From Rhodospirillaceae bacterium (GTDB taxonomy: Bacteria > Pseudomonadota > Alphaproteobacteria > Rhodospirillales > Rhodospirillaceae), in NCBI GenBank assembly GCA_002691085.1, contig NZGX01000026.1, positions 17,330 through 26,704 of the forward strand: 9,375 nucleotides of DNA, given 5' to 3'. Below, in pieces: positions 1 through 7,841 of the stretch (within the stretch, counting starts at the first letter, position 1; each line of letters opens with the position of its first letter). Below the pieces are notes generated by a model that was given only the letters and a program-made list of their open reading frames with translations, was not told where the DNA came from and did not search any database. Made by a program: the position numbers and the translations under genes.

Positions 1-240
1 TGCTAAGACTGTACATGAGGACTCATTTATCTCAGCAACACCTCCTTCTATAAAATAACTTTTCTCAAACTCATTATCCTTTGAAATTTTAAGAATCCCT
101 GGTCTTAAATCAGAAATCATAGGCATATGCTTAGGGAGCACACCAAAATATCCTTCCTTACCAGGTACTACCACCATATTAACCTGGTCAGAAAACACCA
201 ATTTGGCAGGAGAAACGAGTTCAAACGTTAAATTATCCAA
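1..240 (-). CDS. atpC: F1 ATP synthase epsilon subunit, 3' end missing
   Basis: The epsilon subunit is part of the central rotor stalk of F1 and can inhibit ATP hydrolysis. Eighty residues are visible before the gene runs off the left edge; they cover most of the N-terminal beta-sandwich domain. The family pattern is clear: LTFELVSPAKLVFSD at residues 4-18, then VVPGKEGYFGVLPKHMP at 24-40, DLRPG at 44-48 and IEGGVAEI at 64-71. No ATG is available. The frame is closed by the atpD stop itself (TAA, 270-268), and the first plausible start is TTG at 240-238, which puts the conserved LTFELVSP block at its usual distance from the N-terminus. A weak AGGGA lies about 8 nt upstream. ATT at 249-247 is a less likely alternative. 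The gap to atpD is 27 bp, so it is the last gene seen of the atp operon. The identity is secure; the exact start is less so. Confidence 0.93.
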   Translation of the reverse strand, partial: MDNLTFELVSPAKLVFSDQVNMVVVPGKEGYFGVLPKHMPMISDLRPGILKISKDNEFEKSYFIEGGVAEINESSCTVLA

Positions 241-267
241 TTTTCTAATCCCTACTTCAAGACTCAG

Positions 268-1689
268 TTAAGCTGCATCTGCCATTTTCTTACCTTTTTC
301 TACAGCATCATTTATAGTACCAACCATATAGAATGCTTGTTCTGGCAAATGATCGTAATCCCCATCAATGATTCCCTTGAAACCTGCAACCGTATCTTCT
401 AGGTTTACAAAAACTCCCGGGGAACCTGTAAAAACTTCCGCAACATGAAATGGCTGTGACAAGAAACGTTGGATTTTTCTAGCCCTTGCAACAACTAACT
501 TATCTTCTTCAGATAGTTCATCCATTCCAAGAATTGCTATTATATCTTGAAGGCTTTTATAAGTTTGTAAAACTCTTTGGACCTCTCTCGCAACACCATA
601 GTGTTCATCTCCCACTATTCTGGGATCAAGAGCTCTTGAAGTAGAATCTAACGGATCGACTGCAGGATAAATTCCTAACTCTGCAATTGACCGAGAGAGA
701 ACTGTTGTTGCATCAAGATGTGCAAAAGATGTAGCCGGCGCAGGGTCGGTTAGGTCATCAGCAGGAACATAAACTGCCTGAACAGATGTAATCGAACCCT
801 TTTTCGTAGAAGTAATCCTTTCCTGAAGTGCTCCCATATCAGTAGAGAGTGTAGGTTGATAACCAACCGCTGAAGGTATTCTTCCCAATAGGGCAGATAC
901 TTCAGAACCAGCTTGCGTAAACCTAAAAATATTATCAACGAAAAGTAAAACATCTTTTCCCTCTTCATCCCTAAAATATTCTGCTTGAGTTAGTGCTGAC
1001 AAAGCCACTCTAGCCCTGGCTCCAGGAGGTTCATTCATTTGACCAAAAACTAGTGATACTCTGCTTTCTCCTTTTAGATCAATTACACCAGAATCAATCA
1101 TTTCATGATACAAATCATTTCCTTCTCTTGTTCTCTCACCAACACCAGCAAAAACAGAGTAACCTCCATGGCCTTTAGCAACATTATTTATTAATTCCTG
1201 TATGAGTACAGTTTTACCAACACCCGCACCACCAAATAAGCCTACTTTTCCCCCCTTTGTATATGGCTCCAAAAGATCAATAACTTTAATACCTGTTACA
1301 AGAATTTCTGTTTCTGTTGACTGATCTACAAAATCTGGAGCTGGGCGATGTATTGGTAAAAAATCACTTGCTTCAATTTTCCCCTGTTCATCTATTGGCT
1401 CACCAACAACGTTCATTATTCTTCCAAGAGTTTTTGGTCCTACAGGCATTTTTATTGGGGCCCCGGTATCAGTAACTTCCTGACCCCTGACAAGGCCCTC
1501 TGTAGCATCCATTGCTATGCATCTGACAGTACTTTCCCCAAGGTGCTGAGCAACTTCAAGGACTAATCTTTTCCCCATATTTTCAAGATGGAGCCCGTTC
1601 ATAATGTTAGGAATATTTTTATCAAATTTCACATCTACAACTGCTCCAGTGACTTGAGTAATACTTCCTGTGTTATTTTTACCTGTCAT
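268..1689 (-). CDS. atpD: F1 ATP synthase beta subunit (catalytic)
   Basis: The catalytic subunit of the F1 hexamer makes ATP from ADP and phosphate as the gamma shaft rotates, on the cytoplasmic face of the inner membrane. The protein is complete at 473 residues, normal for the family. The Walker A loop GGAGVGKT is at 153-160. The catalytic glutamate region GERTREGN is at 184-191 (E185 and R186 match the E. coli E181/R182 pair). The Walker B aspartate is D252 in LLFVDNIF. The alpha/beta family signature PAVDPLDSTS is at 342-351, and the DELSEED lever is at 390-396. The start is supported by GAAGGA at 1703-1698, 8 nt before the ATG. It lies 46 bp after atpG and 27 bp before atpC. All key residues are intact and nothing is unusual. 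Confidence 0.99.
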   Translation of the reverse strand: MTGKNNTGSITQVTGAVVDVKFDKNIPNIMNGLHLENMGKRLVLEVAQHLGESTVRCIAMDATEGLVRGQEVTDTGAPIKMPVGPKTLGRIMNVVGEPIDEQGKIEASDFLPIHRPAPDFVDQSTETEILVTGIKVIDLLEPYTKGGKVGLFGGAGVGKTVLIQELINNVAKGHGGYSVFAGVGERTREGNDLYHEMIDSGVIDLKGESRVSLVFGQMNEPPGARARVALSALTQAEYFRDEEGKDVLLFVDNIFRFTQAGSEVSALLGRIPSAVGYQPTLSTDMGALQERITSTKKGSITSVQAVYVPADDLTDPAPATSFAHLDATTVLSRSIAELGIYPAVDPLDSTSRALDPRIVGDEHYGVAREVQRVLQTYKSLQDIIAILGMDELSEEDKLVVARARKIQRFLSQPFHVAEVFTGSPGVFVNLEDTVAGFKGIIDGDYDHLPEQAFYMVGTINDAVEKGKKMADAA

Positions 1690-1735
1690 TGATTAATTCC
1701 TTCACAAACTAAACATATTATTTCATTATTAAAAT

Positions 1736-2617
1736 TTAAACAGCTTCTGCGCCAGATATTATTTCTATCAACTCAGTTGTTATTTGAGCTTGTCGCGTAC
1801 GATTATATTTCAAAGTAAGTTTATCAATCATTTCACCTGCATTTCTTGTAGCGTTATCCATAGCTGTCATTCTAGCTCCCTGTTCAGAAGCACCATTCTC
1901 TAATAAGGATTTAAATATCTGAACTGCCAGATTCCTTGGAAGTAAGCTATCAAGAATTTCTTGCTCAGAAGGTTCATATTCATAACTTAAGTAATTACTA
2001 TTACTTTCATCTTCTAAAACATCAGTTTTATATGGAATAGCTTGATGACAAGTGACCTCTTGTGTCATTGCAGAAATAAATTTCGCATAAATCAAATGGC
2101 AAAGATCAAACTGCCCATTATTAAATAACCCAATAACATTAGATGCAATTCCTTCTGCATCAGGGAAAGAAATACCTTTCCGACCAAAATCTTCAAAATG
2201 CTCCACAAACAAATGACCAAATTCTTGCTTAAGAGCTTCTTTTCCCTTACGCCCAATTGTAAATATTTTTACTTCTTTTTGATTTGAGATTAAATCATTA
2301 ATCATTCGTCTTGCGGAACGAATGATGTTTGAGTTAAAGCCTCCACATAGCCCTCTGTTTGCTGTCATTACTAATATTAGATGAATATTATCTTTTCCGT
2401 TACCAGAAAGCATTGGAAGATTACTGGCATTTGGGTCGATTGATAAAGCAATCTTTTGCAAAATTTTCGACATTCTATCAGCATAAGGTCTTGCTTCCTC
2501 AACTAAATTTTGTGCACGACGTAATTTAGAAGCCGCTACCATTTTCATAGCAGAAGTAATCTTTTTAGTAGACTGAACTGAGGTTATTCTCAGTTTAAGA
2601 TCTTTTAGATTTGCCAT
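1736..2617 (-). CDS. atpG: F1 ATP synthase gamma subunit
   Basis: The gamma subunit is the rotating central shaft that couples proton flow through F0 to catalysis in the alpha3-beta3 ring. The protein is complete at 293 residues, a normal length. The N-terminal helix begins MANLKDLKLRITSVQSTKKI and continues through a basic segment (SAMKMVAASKLRRAQ, about 22-36), as in other alphaproteobacterial gamma subunits. The GLCGGFN element follows the first beta strand near residue 90. The C-terminal family signature ITTELIEIISGAEA occupies 279-292. Shine-Dalgarno-like GAGAGGA (2635-2629) precedes the ATG with a rather long 11-nt, T-rich spacer. It lies 40 bp after atpA and 46 bp before atpD, as expected for an atpHAGDC operon. 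Confidence 0.98.
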   Translation of the reverse strand: MANLKDLKLRITSVQSTKKITSAMKMVAASKLRRAQNLVEEARPYADRMSKILQKIALSIDPNASNLPMLSGNGKDNIHLILVMTANRGLCGGFNSNIIRSARRMINDLISNQKEVKIFTIGRKGKEALKQEFGHLFVEHFEDFGRKGISFPDAEGIASNVIGLFNNGQFDLCHLIYAKFISAMTQEVTCHQAIPYKTDVLEDESNSNYLSYEYEPSEQEILDSLLPRNLAVQIFKSLLENGASEQGARMTAMDNATRNAGEMIDKLTLKYNRTRQAQITTELIEIISGAEAV

Positions 2618-2657
2618 TAAAAAAAATTTCCTCTCGGCTTAGGTAATAACAAGAATT

Positions 2658-4190
2658 CTATTTAAATACTTTGACAAATTCATCTAGAAAGTCTTTAAGC
2701 TCTTTCTCTATTTCCTCATTTAATGATTTTTCAGTTCTTATTTTAATAAAAATCTCCGGTTTTTTATCTTTAATTGATTGAATCAGTGACTTTTCAAATT
2801 TTTGAACATCTTTTACTGAAATTGAATCAAGATAACCTTCTGTTCCTGCGTAAATTGAAACTACTTGTTCTTCAGTTGGCATTGGTGAATATTGGTCTTG
2901 TTTTAGAAGCTCGGTTAGTCGCTCACCCCTTGCTAGAAGTTTCTGCGTTGCAGGATCTAAATCTGAAGCAAATTGAGCAAAAGCTGCCATTTCTCTATAT
3001 TGTGCTAAATCTAGTTTTATGCCACCTGAAACCTGCTTCATTGCTTTTACTTGTGCTGCTGAACCAACCCTTGATACAGACAACCCTACATTTACAGCAG
3101 GTCTTATACCTTGATAAAATAGATCTGTTTCAAGAAAAATCTGACCATCTGTAATTGAAATAACATTAGTGGGTATATATGCAGATACATCATTTGCCTG
3201 AGTTTCAACTACTGGCAATGCAGTAAGAGAACCTGATCCATTTTCTTTGTTAAGTTTGGCAGCCCTTTCAAGCAACCGAGAATGTAAGTAGAATACATCT
3301 CCAGGAAAGGCTTCCCTTCCTGGAGGTCGACGAAGTAAAAGAGACATTTGACGATAAGCTACCGCCTGTTTTGTTAAATCATCATAAAATATAACAGCAT
3401 GCTTTCCATTGTCTCTGAACCACTCACCAATTGTACAACCTGCATAAGGTGCTAAAAACTGCATCGGCGCAGGATCAGAAGCAGTAGCAGCAACTATACA
3501 AGTATACTCAAGTGCCCCGTAATCTGACAAAGTTTTAACTACTTGAGCTACATTCGATCTTTTTTGGCCAATTGCAACATAAACGCAATAAAGCTTCTCA
3601 CTTTCATCCTTAGCTTCTTGGTTAATGTTTTTTTGATTAATAATTGTATCTAGAATAACTGCAGTTTTACCTGTTTGCCTATCTCCAATAATCAATTCTC
3701 TTTGACCTCTTCCCACTGGAATTAGCGAGTCAATTGCTTTTAAACCTGTTTGGACCGGCTCGTGGACAGAAGTTCGAGGTATAATTCCCGGAGCCTTAAT
3801 TTCTGCTAATCTCTTTTCTGTCGATTTGATTTCACCCTTACCGTCTATAGGATTCCCTAGGGCATCAACTACTCTTCCCAACAGTCCCATACCAACAGGA
3901 ACATCAACTATATCACCTGTTCTTTTAACAACATCCCCTTCTTTAATTCCACTGTCATCACCAAAGATCACAATACCTACATTATCATTTTCTAAATTCA
4001 GAGCCATGCCCTTGACTCCCCCAGGCATCTCTACCATTTCTCCAGCCTGAACCTTATCAAGGCCATAGACACGGGCTATACCATCACCAACTGATAAAAC
4101 TTGACCAACTTCTGATGCTTCCGATGCATTATCAAAGTTAGAAATTTGTTCCTTTAATATTGAGGAAATCTCTGCAGCACGAATATCCAT
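2658..4190 (-). CDS. atpA: F1 ATP synthase alpha subunit
   Basis: The non-catalytic nucleotide-binding subunit alternates with beta in the F1 hexamer and supplies the arginine finger. The protein is complete at 510 residues, typical for alphaproteobacteria, and opens MDIRAAEISSILKEQISNF like that group. The Walker A loop GDRQTGKT is at 169-176 (K175, T176). The family signature PAVNVGLSVS is at 364-373, directly followed by R374, the residue expected to reach into the catalytic site of beta. The ATG abuts the atpH stop (TAA then ATG, no gap). The ribosome binding site AGGA (4203-4200) therefore lies inside the end of atpH, 9 nt from the start, which suggests translational coupling. The stop codon is TAG. 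Confidence 0.99.
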   Translation of the reverse strand: MDIRAAEISSILKEQISNFDNASEASEVGQVLSVGDGIARVYGLDKVQAGEMVEMPGGVKGMALNLENDNVGIVIFGDDSGIKEGDVVKRTGDIVDVPVGMGLLGRVVDALGNPIDGKGEIKSTEKRLAEIKAPGIIPRTSVHEPVQTGLKAIDSLIPVGRGQRELIIGDRQTGKTAVILDTIINQKNINQEAKDESEKLYCVYVAIGQKRSNVAQVVKTLSDYGALEYTCIVAATASDPAPMQFLAPYAGCTIGEWFRDNGKHAVIFYDDLTKQAVAYRQMSLLLRRPPGREAFPGDVFYLHSRLLERAAKLNKENGSGSLTALPVVETQANDVSAYIPTNVISITDGQIFLETDLFYQGIRPAVNVGLSVSRVGSAAQVKAMKQVSGGIKLDLAQYREMAAFAQFASDLDPATQKLLARGERLTELLKQDQYSPMPTEEQVVSIYAGTEGYLDSISVKDVQKFEKSLIQSIKDKKPEIFIKIRTEKSLNEEIEKELKDFLDEFVKVFK

Positions 4191-4748
4191 TTATGCATTT
4201 CCTTTCATGGATAAGCCAAGACGTTTTATCTTGGATTTTACTGAACTATCAAACATTCTAGACCCCATACTCACTGTCAAACCACCTAACATATCAGGAT
4301 CAGTATTAGTAATCATATCAATCTTTGAGCCAAGGCACTTTTCAAGTGTCTCTATCAATAACTGTTGTTGAATTTCGGTTAAATTAATGGCTGATGTTAC
4401 CACAACGGTTAACTGACCATTTCTTGAAGCGTAAATATTTTCGAAGGAGTTAATTATCTCTGGCAAAGCAAAAAGTCTTCTATTTTGGGCCAAAAGACCT
4501 AGGAAATTTTTTAGAGTTTTTGATAATTCATAATTTTTTGCCACAGCTAGAACACCATTAGCTTGATCATCCCTCCCAAAAACAGGGTTTTTTATTAGCT
4601 TTACGAAATCTTTACTCTTATCTATCACGTTTTTGAGTACTAGCAATTCTTCTGATACCTTATCGACAATATTGGAGTCTTCAGCTAATTCATACAATGC
4701 AAGTGCATACCTTCCTGCAAACCCACTATAATACGATACATCAGACAT
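4191..4748 (-). CDS. atpH: F1 ATP synthase delta subunit (OSCP homologue)
   Basis: The delta subunit caps the top of the alpha3-beta3 ring and ties it to the peripheral stalk (b subunits) so the head does not rotate. The protein is complete at 185 residues, normal for the family. The N-terminal helical domain starts near the YAGRYALALYEL-type segment (here GFAGRYALALYELA, 9-22). The C-terminal OSCP signature lies at about 150-170, with DPDMLGGLTVSMGS followed by RMFDSSV. The ATG is preceded by AGGGGG (4758-4753) with a 4-nt spacer. It is the first atp gene of the run, 135 bp downstream of priA, and is joined without a gap to atpA. The F0 genes that would bind it are not in this window; in alphaproteobacteria they usually form a separate operon. 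Confidence 0.97.
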   Translation of the reverse strand: MSDVSYYSGFAGRYALALYELAEDSNIVDKVSEELLVLKNVIDKSKDFVKLIKNPVFGRDDQANGVLAVAKNYELSKTLKNFLGLLAQNRRLFALPEIINSFENIYASRNGQLTVVVTSAINLTEIQQQLLIETLEKCLGSKIDMITNTDPDMLGGLTVSMGSRMFDSSVKSKIKRLGLSMKGNA

Positions 4749-4836
4749 TTTTCCCCCTAAGTCTTATCCGTATATTCATATGCTCAAAAAAATAAAAAAC
4801 AACCATTAATTCATCAACAAAATACTTAAGAACGGG

Positions 4837-4865
4837 GTCCTAGCATAAGAAAGTTTAAGTTGCAA
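4837..4865 (-). promoter_or_regulatory. possible sigma-70-type promoter for the atp operon
   Basis: The 135-bp gap between priA and atpH (4749-4883) holds no gene and no clear terminator. Reading toward atpH it contains TTGCAA (4865-4860), which resembles a -35 element. Seventeen bases later comes TAGGAC (4842-4837), a poor -10; the overlapping TATGCT (4847-4842) is a better -10 but only 12 nt from TTGCAA. TTGCAA sits in the 8-bp palindrome GTTGCAAC (4859-4866), which could instead be a protein site. The remaining 80 or so bases to the atpH ribosome binding site would be an AT-rich leader. Position favours a promoter here; the exact elements are a guess. Confidence 0.25.
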
Positions 4866-4883
4866 CATACCTAAAAATTATGA

Positions 4884-7067
4884 TTAATAAAATGAATAAG
4901 GGTCAACATCAACCTGAACCCTAATCAGATTAGTTTTATTAGTTAAATCAATCCACCTCTTTACAAATGGCTGTAAAAGTAAATTCTTAGGCCCTTTAAC
5001 TAGAAAGCGGTATCTATACTTCCCTCTGAGCCTGGTCATAACTGCTGGAGCAGGCCCAAAAATTTGAATATTATCATTTTTTGGCTTTGTTTTGTTCATC
5101 ACCTCGGTAAACTTTATGACCTCCTTCTCTTCTGTCCCAGATATTATTATAGAAATTAACCTACCAAAAGGTGGCATTTTAAGATCTCTTCGAAAATCTA
5201 TTTCCTTATTGAGGAATAAATCATTTTGATTCTCAGATAATGCCTGGAATATGTGATTTGAACATTCGTGTGATTGAAGTATAACCTTACCGGCCTTGTC
5301 TCCTCTACCTGCTCTTCCTGAGACTTGGTACATCATCTGATAAACTTTTTCACTACCTCTCAAATCCCATACAGATAGACCCATATCTGCATCAATAATA
5401 CCAACTAAAGTTAAATTCGGGAAATGATGACCCTTAGCTAATAGCTGAGTACCAATGATTATATCTATTTCTTTTTTTTCAATAGAGGATATGAAATTAG
5501 ATAAGTTCTTTTGATCATCAAAATAATCACTTGCAATCAGACCTACTCTAGCCTTTGGCCACCTTTTTGTTACATCCTCATAAACTCTCTCAATACCCGG
5601 ACCAAAGGATATAAAACCATCTTCCTTGAGACAGGAGGGACATTTATGAGGATGTTTTCTTTTAAATCCACAGTGATGACACTGGAGGCTAGAGTCTGAC
5701 CTATGCTCTACCAACCATGCGCTGCAACTTGGACAACTTAGTTTGAAACCACAATTCTTACATATAGAAATGGGAGCGTAACCCCTTCGATTTAAGAATA
5801 GAAAAACTTGCTCCTTATTATCCAAATTAGAGGAAACTGCTTTAATAAGAGGCTCTGATAGCCATGTCCTACCCCAAGCTTGTTGATTTGGTGGATTCGA
5901 TAGTAAATCAACAATTTGAATTCTTGGCATTAATGCTTCGCCAAACCTATTCTTAATTGAAAAATATTTATACCTTCCTTCTCTAACATTCATAACTGTC
6001 TCGATTGAAGGAGTAGCCGAAACCAAAACTATTGGTATATTTTCTTCTTTTGCCCTTACAACTGCCATATCTCTGGCGTGATAGATTAATCTCTCCTCTT
6101 GTTTAAAACTGTTATCATGTTCCTCGTCGACTACTACCAAGCCAAGATTCTTGAATGGTAAAAATAGCGCTGATCTAGCACCCACTACAACATTTGTTTC
6201 ACCTTTGATAATTTTTTTCCAAACGTTGGATCGAATTCTCTTACTTATGCTAGAATGCCAGATATGAGGCAAGAAACCAAACTTGCTTTGAAAGCGGCCT
6301 AGCCATTGTGTTGTAATTGAGATTTCAGGCACCAATACTAGAACCTGTAAATTTTTCTTGAGGGCAACTAATATTTGTTCAAAATATACCTCTGTTTTCC
6401 CAGAGCCTGTGACTCCCTCGAGCAATGCAACATCAAAACCCTTACCAATCATTTTACGTAAATCAATTGCAGCCTTTTCTTGCTCTTGATTAAGTTTTAA
6501 TTCTGAGACACTGAGATTCTTTTTTACAAAACCTAAATCAATTTCTTTTGTGACAGGGATCAATATATTTTTTTTTATTAAACCATTTAAAACTGCAGAA
6601 GAAGACTTGGACAATTCAAGTATTTCACTCTTCAACAATACCTCTTCACCTTTCATTAAGTCTATTATTTTTTTTCTCTGATCCGTAACTTTAATTTTAT
6701 TAAGATTCTTGGGTGATAATTTATAAGCTTTTACATTGTAATTCTTATCTGAAAAATCTTTGATAGTTGCATTAACTATTAATCCCTTAGACTGAACCGT
6801 ATACTCTGACATCCAATCAATAAATGAAATATTTTCTGGACTTATCAAATAACCTTCTTTCTTATTTCGGACGGACCGTAATTTATCTTTACTTATTTTA
6901 TTTAATCCTTGGCCCCATACAATTCCAAGTTTATAGCTTGACCTAAATGGAACCTCTACGATATTTCCAGGTACTACTTCGACTCCATTGGGAACTGTAT
7001 AATCATAAGTGCCGCCTATCGGCATTGATAAAACTACTGATATCTGATCACCAGATTTGAATTTCAT
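4884..7067 (-). CDS. priA: primosomal protein N', replication restart helicase PriA
   Basis: PriA is a superfamily 2 3'-to-5' DNA helicase that recognises stalled forks and D-loops and directs reloading of the replicative helicase. The protein is complete at 727 residues. An N-terminal 3'-DNA-binding domain spans about 1-95 (YDYTVP at 21-26, VEVPFR at 37-42) and is followed by a winged-helix region. The helicase core has Walker A GVTGSGKT (218-225), the DEEH box (314-317) and SATPS (350-354). Eight cysteines in four CxxC pairs form the zinc-binding insert: 436/439, 445/448, 463/466 and 476/479. Helicase lobe 2 carries GTQLLAKGHHFP (539-550) and QVSGRAGR (581-588). The C-terminus DVDPYSFY is typical. 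An in-frame TAA 9 nt upstream (7079-7077) makes this ATG the first possible start; no strong ribosome binding site is seen. It is divergent from tal and upstream of atpH on the same strand. Confidence 0.98.
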   Translation of the reverse strand: MKFKSGDQISVVLSMPIGGTYDYTVPNGVEVVPGNIVEVPFRSSYKLGIVWGQGLNKISKDKLRSVRNKKEGYLISPENISFIDWMSEYTVQSKGLIVNATIKDFSDKNYNVKAYKLSPKNLNKIKVTDQRKKIIDLMKGEEVLLKSEILELSKSSSAVLNGLIKKNILIPVTKEIDLGFVKKNLSVSELKLNQEQEKAAIDLRKMIGKGFDVALLEGVTGSGKTEVYFEQILVALKKNLQVLVLVPEISITTQWLGRFQSKFGFLPHIWHSSISKRIRSNVWKKIIKGETNVVVGARSALFLPFKNLGLVVVDEEHDNSFKQEERLIYHARDMAVVRAKEENIPIVLVSATPSIETVMNVREGRYKYFSIKNRFGEALMPRIQIVDLLSNPPNQQAWGRTWLSEPLIKAVSSNLDNKEQVFLFLNRRGYAPISICKNCGFKLSCPSCSAWLVEHRSDSSLQCHHCGFKRKHPHKCPSCLKEDGFISFGPGIERVYEDVTKRWPKARVGLIASDYFDDQKNLSNFISSIEKKEIDIIIGTQLLAKGHHFPNLTLVGIIDADMGLSVWDLRGSEKVYQMMYQVSGRAGRGDKAGKVILQSHECSNHIFQALSENQNDLFLNKEIDFRRDLKMPPFGRLISIIISGTEEKEVIKFTEVMNKTKPKNDNIQIFGPAPAVMTRLRGKYRYRFLVKGPKNLLLQPFVKRWIDLTNKTNLIRVQVDVDPYSFY

Positions 7068-7187
7068 TGAGTTTCTTTATTTTATTTCTAGGAAAGAATG
7101 GACACTTTTTTAAAAGACTTAACCGATTAATAATATTATATTATAGATAAACATCATACGATATAAAGCCTTTAAAAGGAGCTAATA
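7068..7187. promoter_or_regulatory. divergent intergenic region between priA and tal
   Basis: This 120-bp, very AT-rich gap must supply the starts of transcription for priA (leftward) and tal (rightward). It contains the 10-bp palindrome ATAATATTAT (7130-7139). It also has TATAAT on the minus strand at 7140-7135 and again at 7145-7140, either of which could be a -10 for priA, though no good -35 is found 16-18 nt away. On the plus strand TTAACC (7119-7124) with TATAGA (7142-7147) at 17-nt spacing is one loose option for tal. The sequence is too AT-rich for a confident choice by eye. The regional call rests on gene orientation. Confidence 0.4.
7177..7181 (+). promoter_or_regulatory. strong ribosome binding site of tal
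   Basis: AGGAG, within AAAAGGAGC, ends 6 nt before the tal ATG at 7188. It is the best Shine-Dalgarno match in the window. It fixes the tal start and argues for efficient translation, in contrast to priA and xerC, which have no comparable site. Confidence 0.8.
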
Positions 7188-7841
7188 ATGAAGATTTTTC
7201 TTGATACTGCGGATATAAATGAGATTAATGAACTTTCAGAAAGTGGTTTAATTGATGGAGTTACAACTAACCCTTCTTTAGCATCCAAATCAGATAAGAG
7301 CTTTATTGATCTGATAAAAGAAATTTCCTCAGTCATACAGGGCCCTATAAGCGCTGAAGTAACTGCAGAAAATCTAACGCAAATGATTAAAGAAGCAGAT
7401 AAACTTAGAAAAATTGCAGATAATATTGCGATCAAAGTTCCTTTGACTGTTGATGGACTAAAATGCTGTAAAAAATTGTCAAATGATGGAACAATGGTAA
7501 ATGTAACACTATGTTTTTCTGCTAATCAAGCTCTGCTAGCAGCAAAATGTGGGGCAACTTTTATTTCGCCTTTTGTTGGGAGATTAGATGATATCGGTAT
7601 TGACGGAATAGATTTAATTTCAGACATTCTTGATATTTATGATAATTATGGATTCGAAACACAGGTTTTAGCAGCCTCTATTCGTCATCCCCTTCATGTC
7701 CTCCAAGTCGCAAAAGTTGGTGCAGATGTGGCTACCTTGCCTCCTAAAATAATAAAGCAACTATATGATCACCCATTGACAAACAAAGGGCTTGAATCTT
7801 TTTTAAGTGATTGGAAAAAATCAGGAAAAAAAATAACATGA
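7188..7841 (+). CDS. tal: short transaldolase (MipB/TalC family, annotated elsewhere as FSA-like)
   Basis: This cytosolic class I aldolase of the small transaldolase family (217 residues, family about 210-230) moves a dihydroxyacetone unit between sugar phosphates in the non-oxidative pentose phosphate pathway. Visible motifs are LDTAD at 5-9 (catalytic D6), GVTTNPS at 24-30, the Schiff-base lysine K83 in IKVPLT, NVTLCFS at 105-111, SPFVGRLDD at 127-135 and ASIR at 163-166. Relatives include both transaldolases and fructose-6-phosphate aldolase (FSA). Here the position equal to E. coli FSA Y131 is F129 and that equal to Q59 is E57. Both are the transaldolase (TalB-like F178/E96) state, so I call transaldolase. 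The start follows a strong AGGAG. It is divergent from priA and 41 bp before xerC, with which it may be co-transcribed since no hairpin lies between them. Confidence 0.95.
   Translation: MKIFLDTADINEINELSESGLIDGVTTNPSLASKSDKSFIDLIKEISSVIQGPISAEVTAENLTQMIKEADKLRKIADNIAIKVPLTVDGLKCCKKLSNDGTMVNVTLCFSANQALLAAKCGATFISPFVGRLDDIGIDGIDLISDILDIYDNYGFETQVLAASIRHPLHVLQVAKVGADVATLPPKIIKQLYDHPLTNKGLESFLSDWKKSGKKIT

Noticed and set aside
2774..3154. A 126-codon plus-strand open frame inside atpA.
   Set aside because: It is opposite the highly conserved C-terminal half of AtpA and is rich in Leu, as expected from antisense of Lys/Gln/Glu codons. The same reasoning excludes the smaller plus-strand frames at 3826-4050 and 5511-5699 and the minus-strand frames at 750-968 and 8736-8921.
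4749..4883. A possible small RNA or riboswitch in the priA-atpH gap.
   Set aside because: I found no stable GC-containing stem or known aptamer pattern; the only inverted repeats are the 8-bp palindrome and a 6-bp AT-rich pair 25 nt apart.
7110..7130. Three TTAA tetramers (7110, 7119 and 7127) in the priA-tal gap, suggesting CtrA binding sites.
   Set aside because: CtrA sites need TTAA-N7-TTAA, and these are separated by 5 and 4 bases. In sequence this AT-rich such tetramers are expected by chance.
7172..7435. An 87-codon open frame on the minus strand over the start of tal.
   Set aside because: It is antisense to a clearly real gene, and its serine/isoleucine-rich product is what the reverse of the tal codons would give. 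It has no recognisable motif.
7765..7839. A 25-codon minus-strand reading frame at the end of tal, preceded by AGGAGG (7848-7843).
   Set aside because: The spacer to its ATG is only 3 nt, the frame lies entirely antisense to tal, and the peptide (MLFFFLIFSNH...) comes from the lysine-rich tail of tal read backwards. There is no independent support for it.
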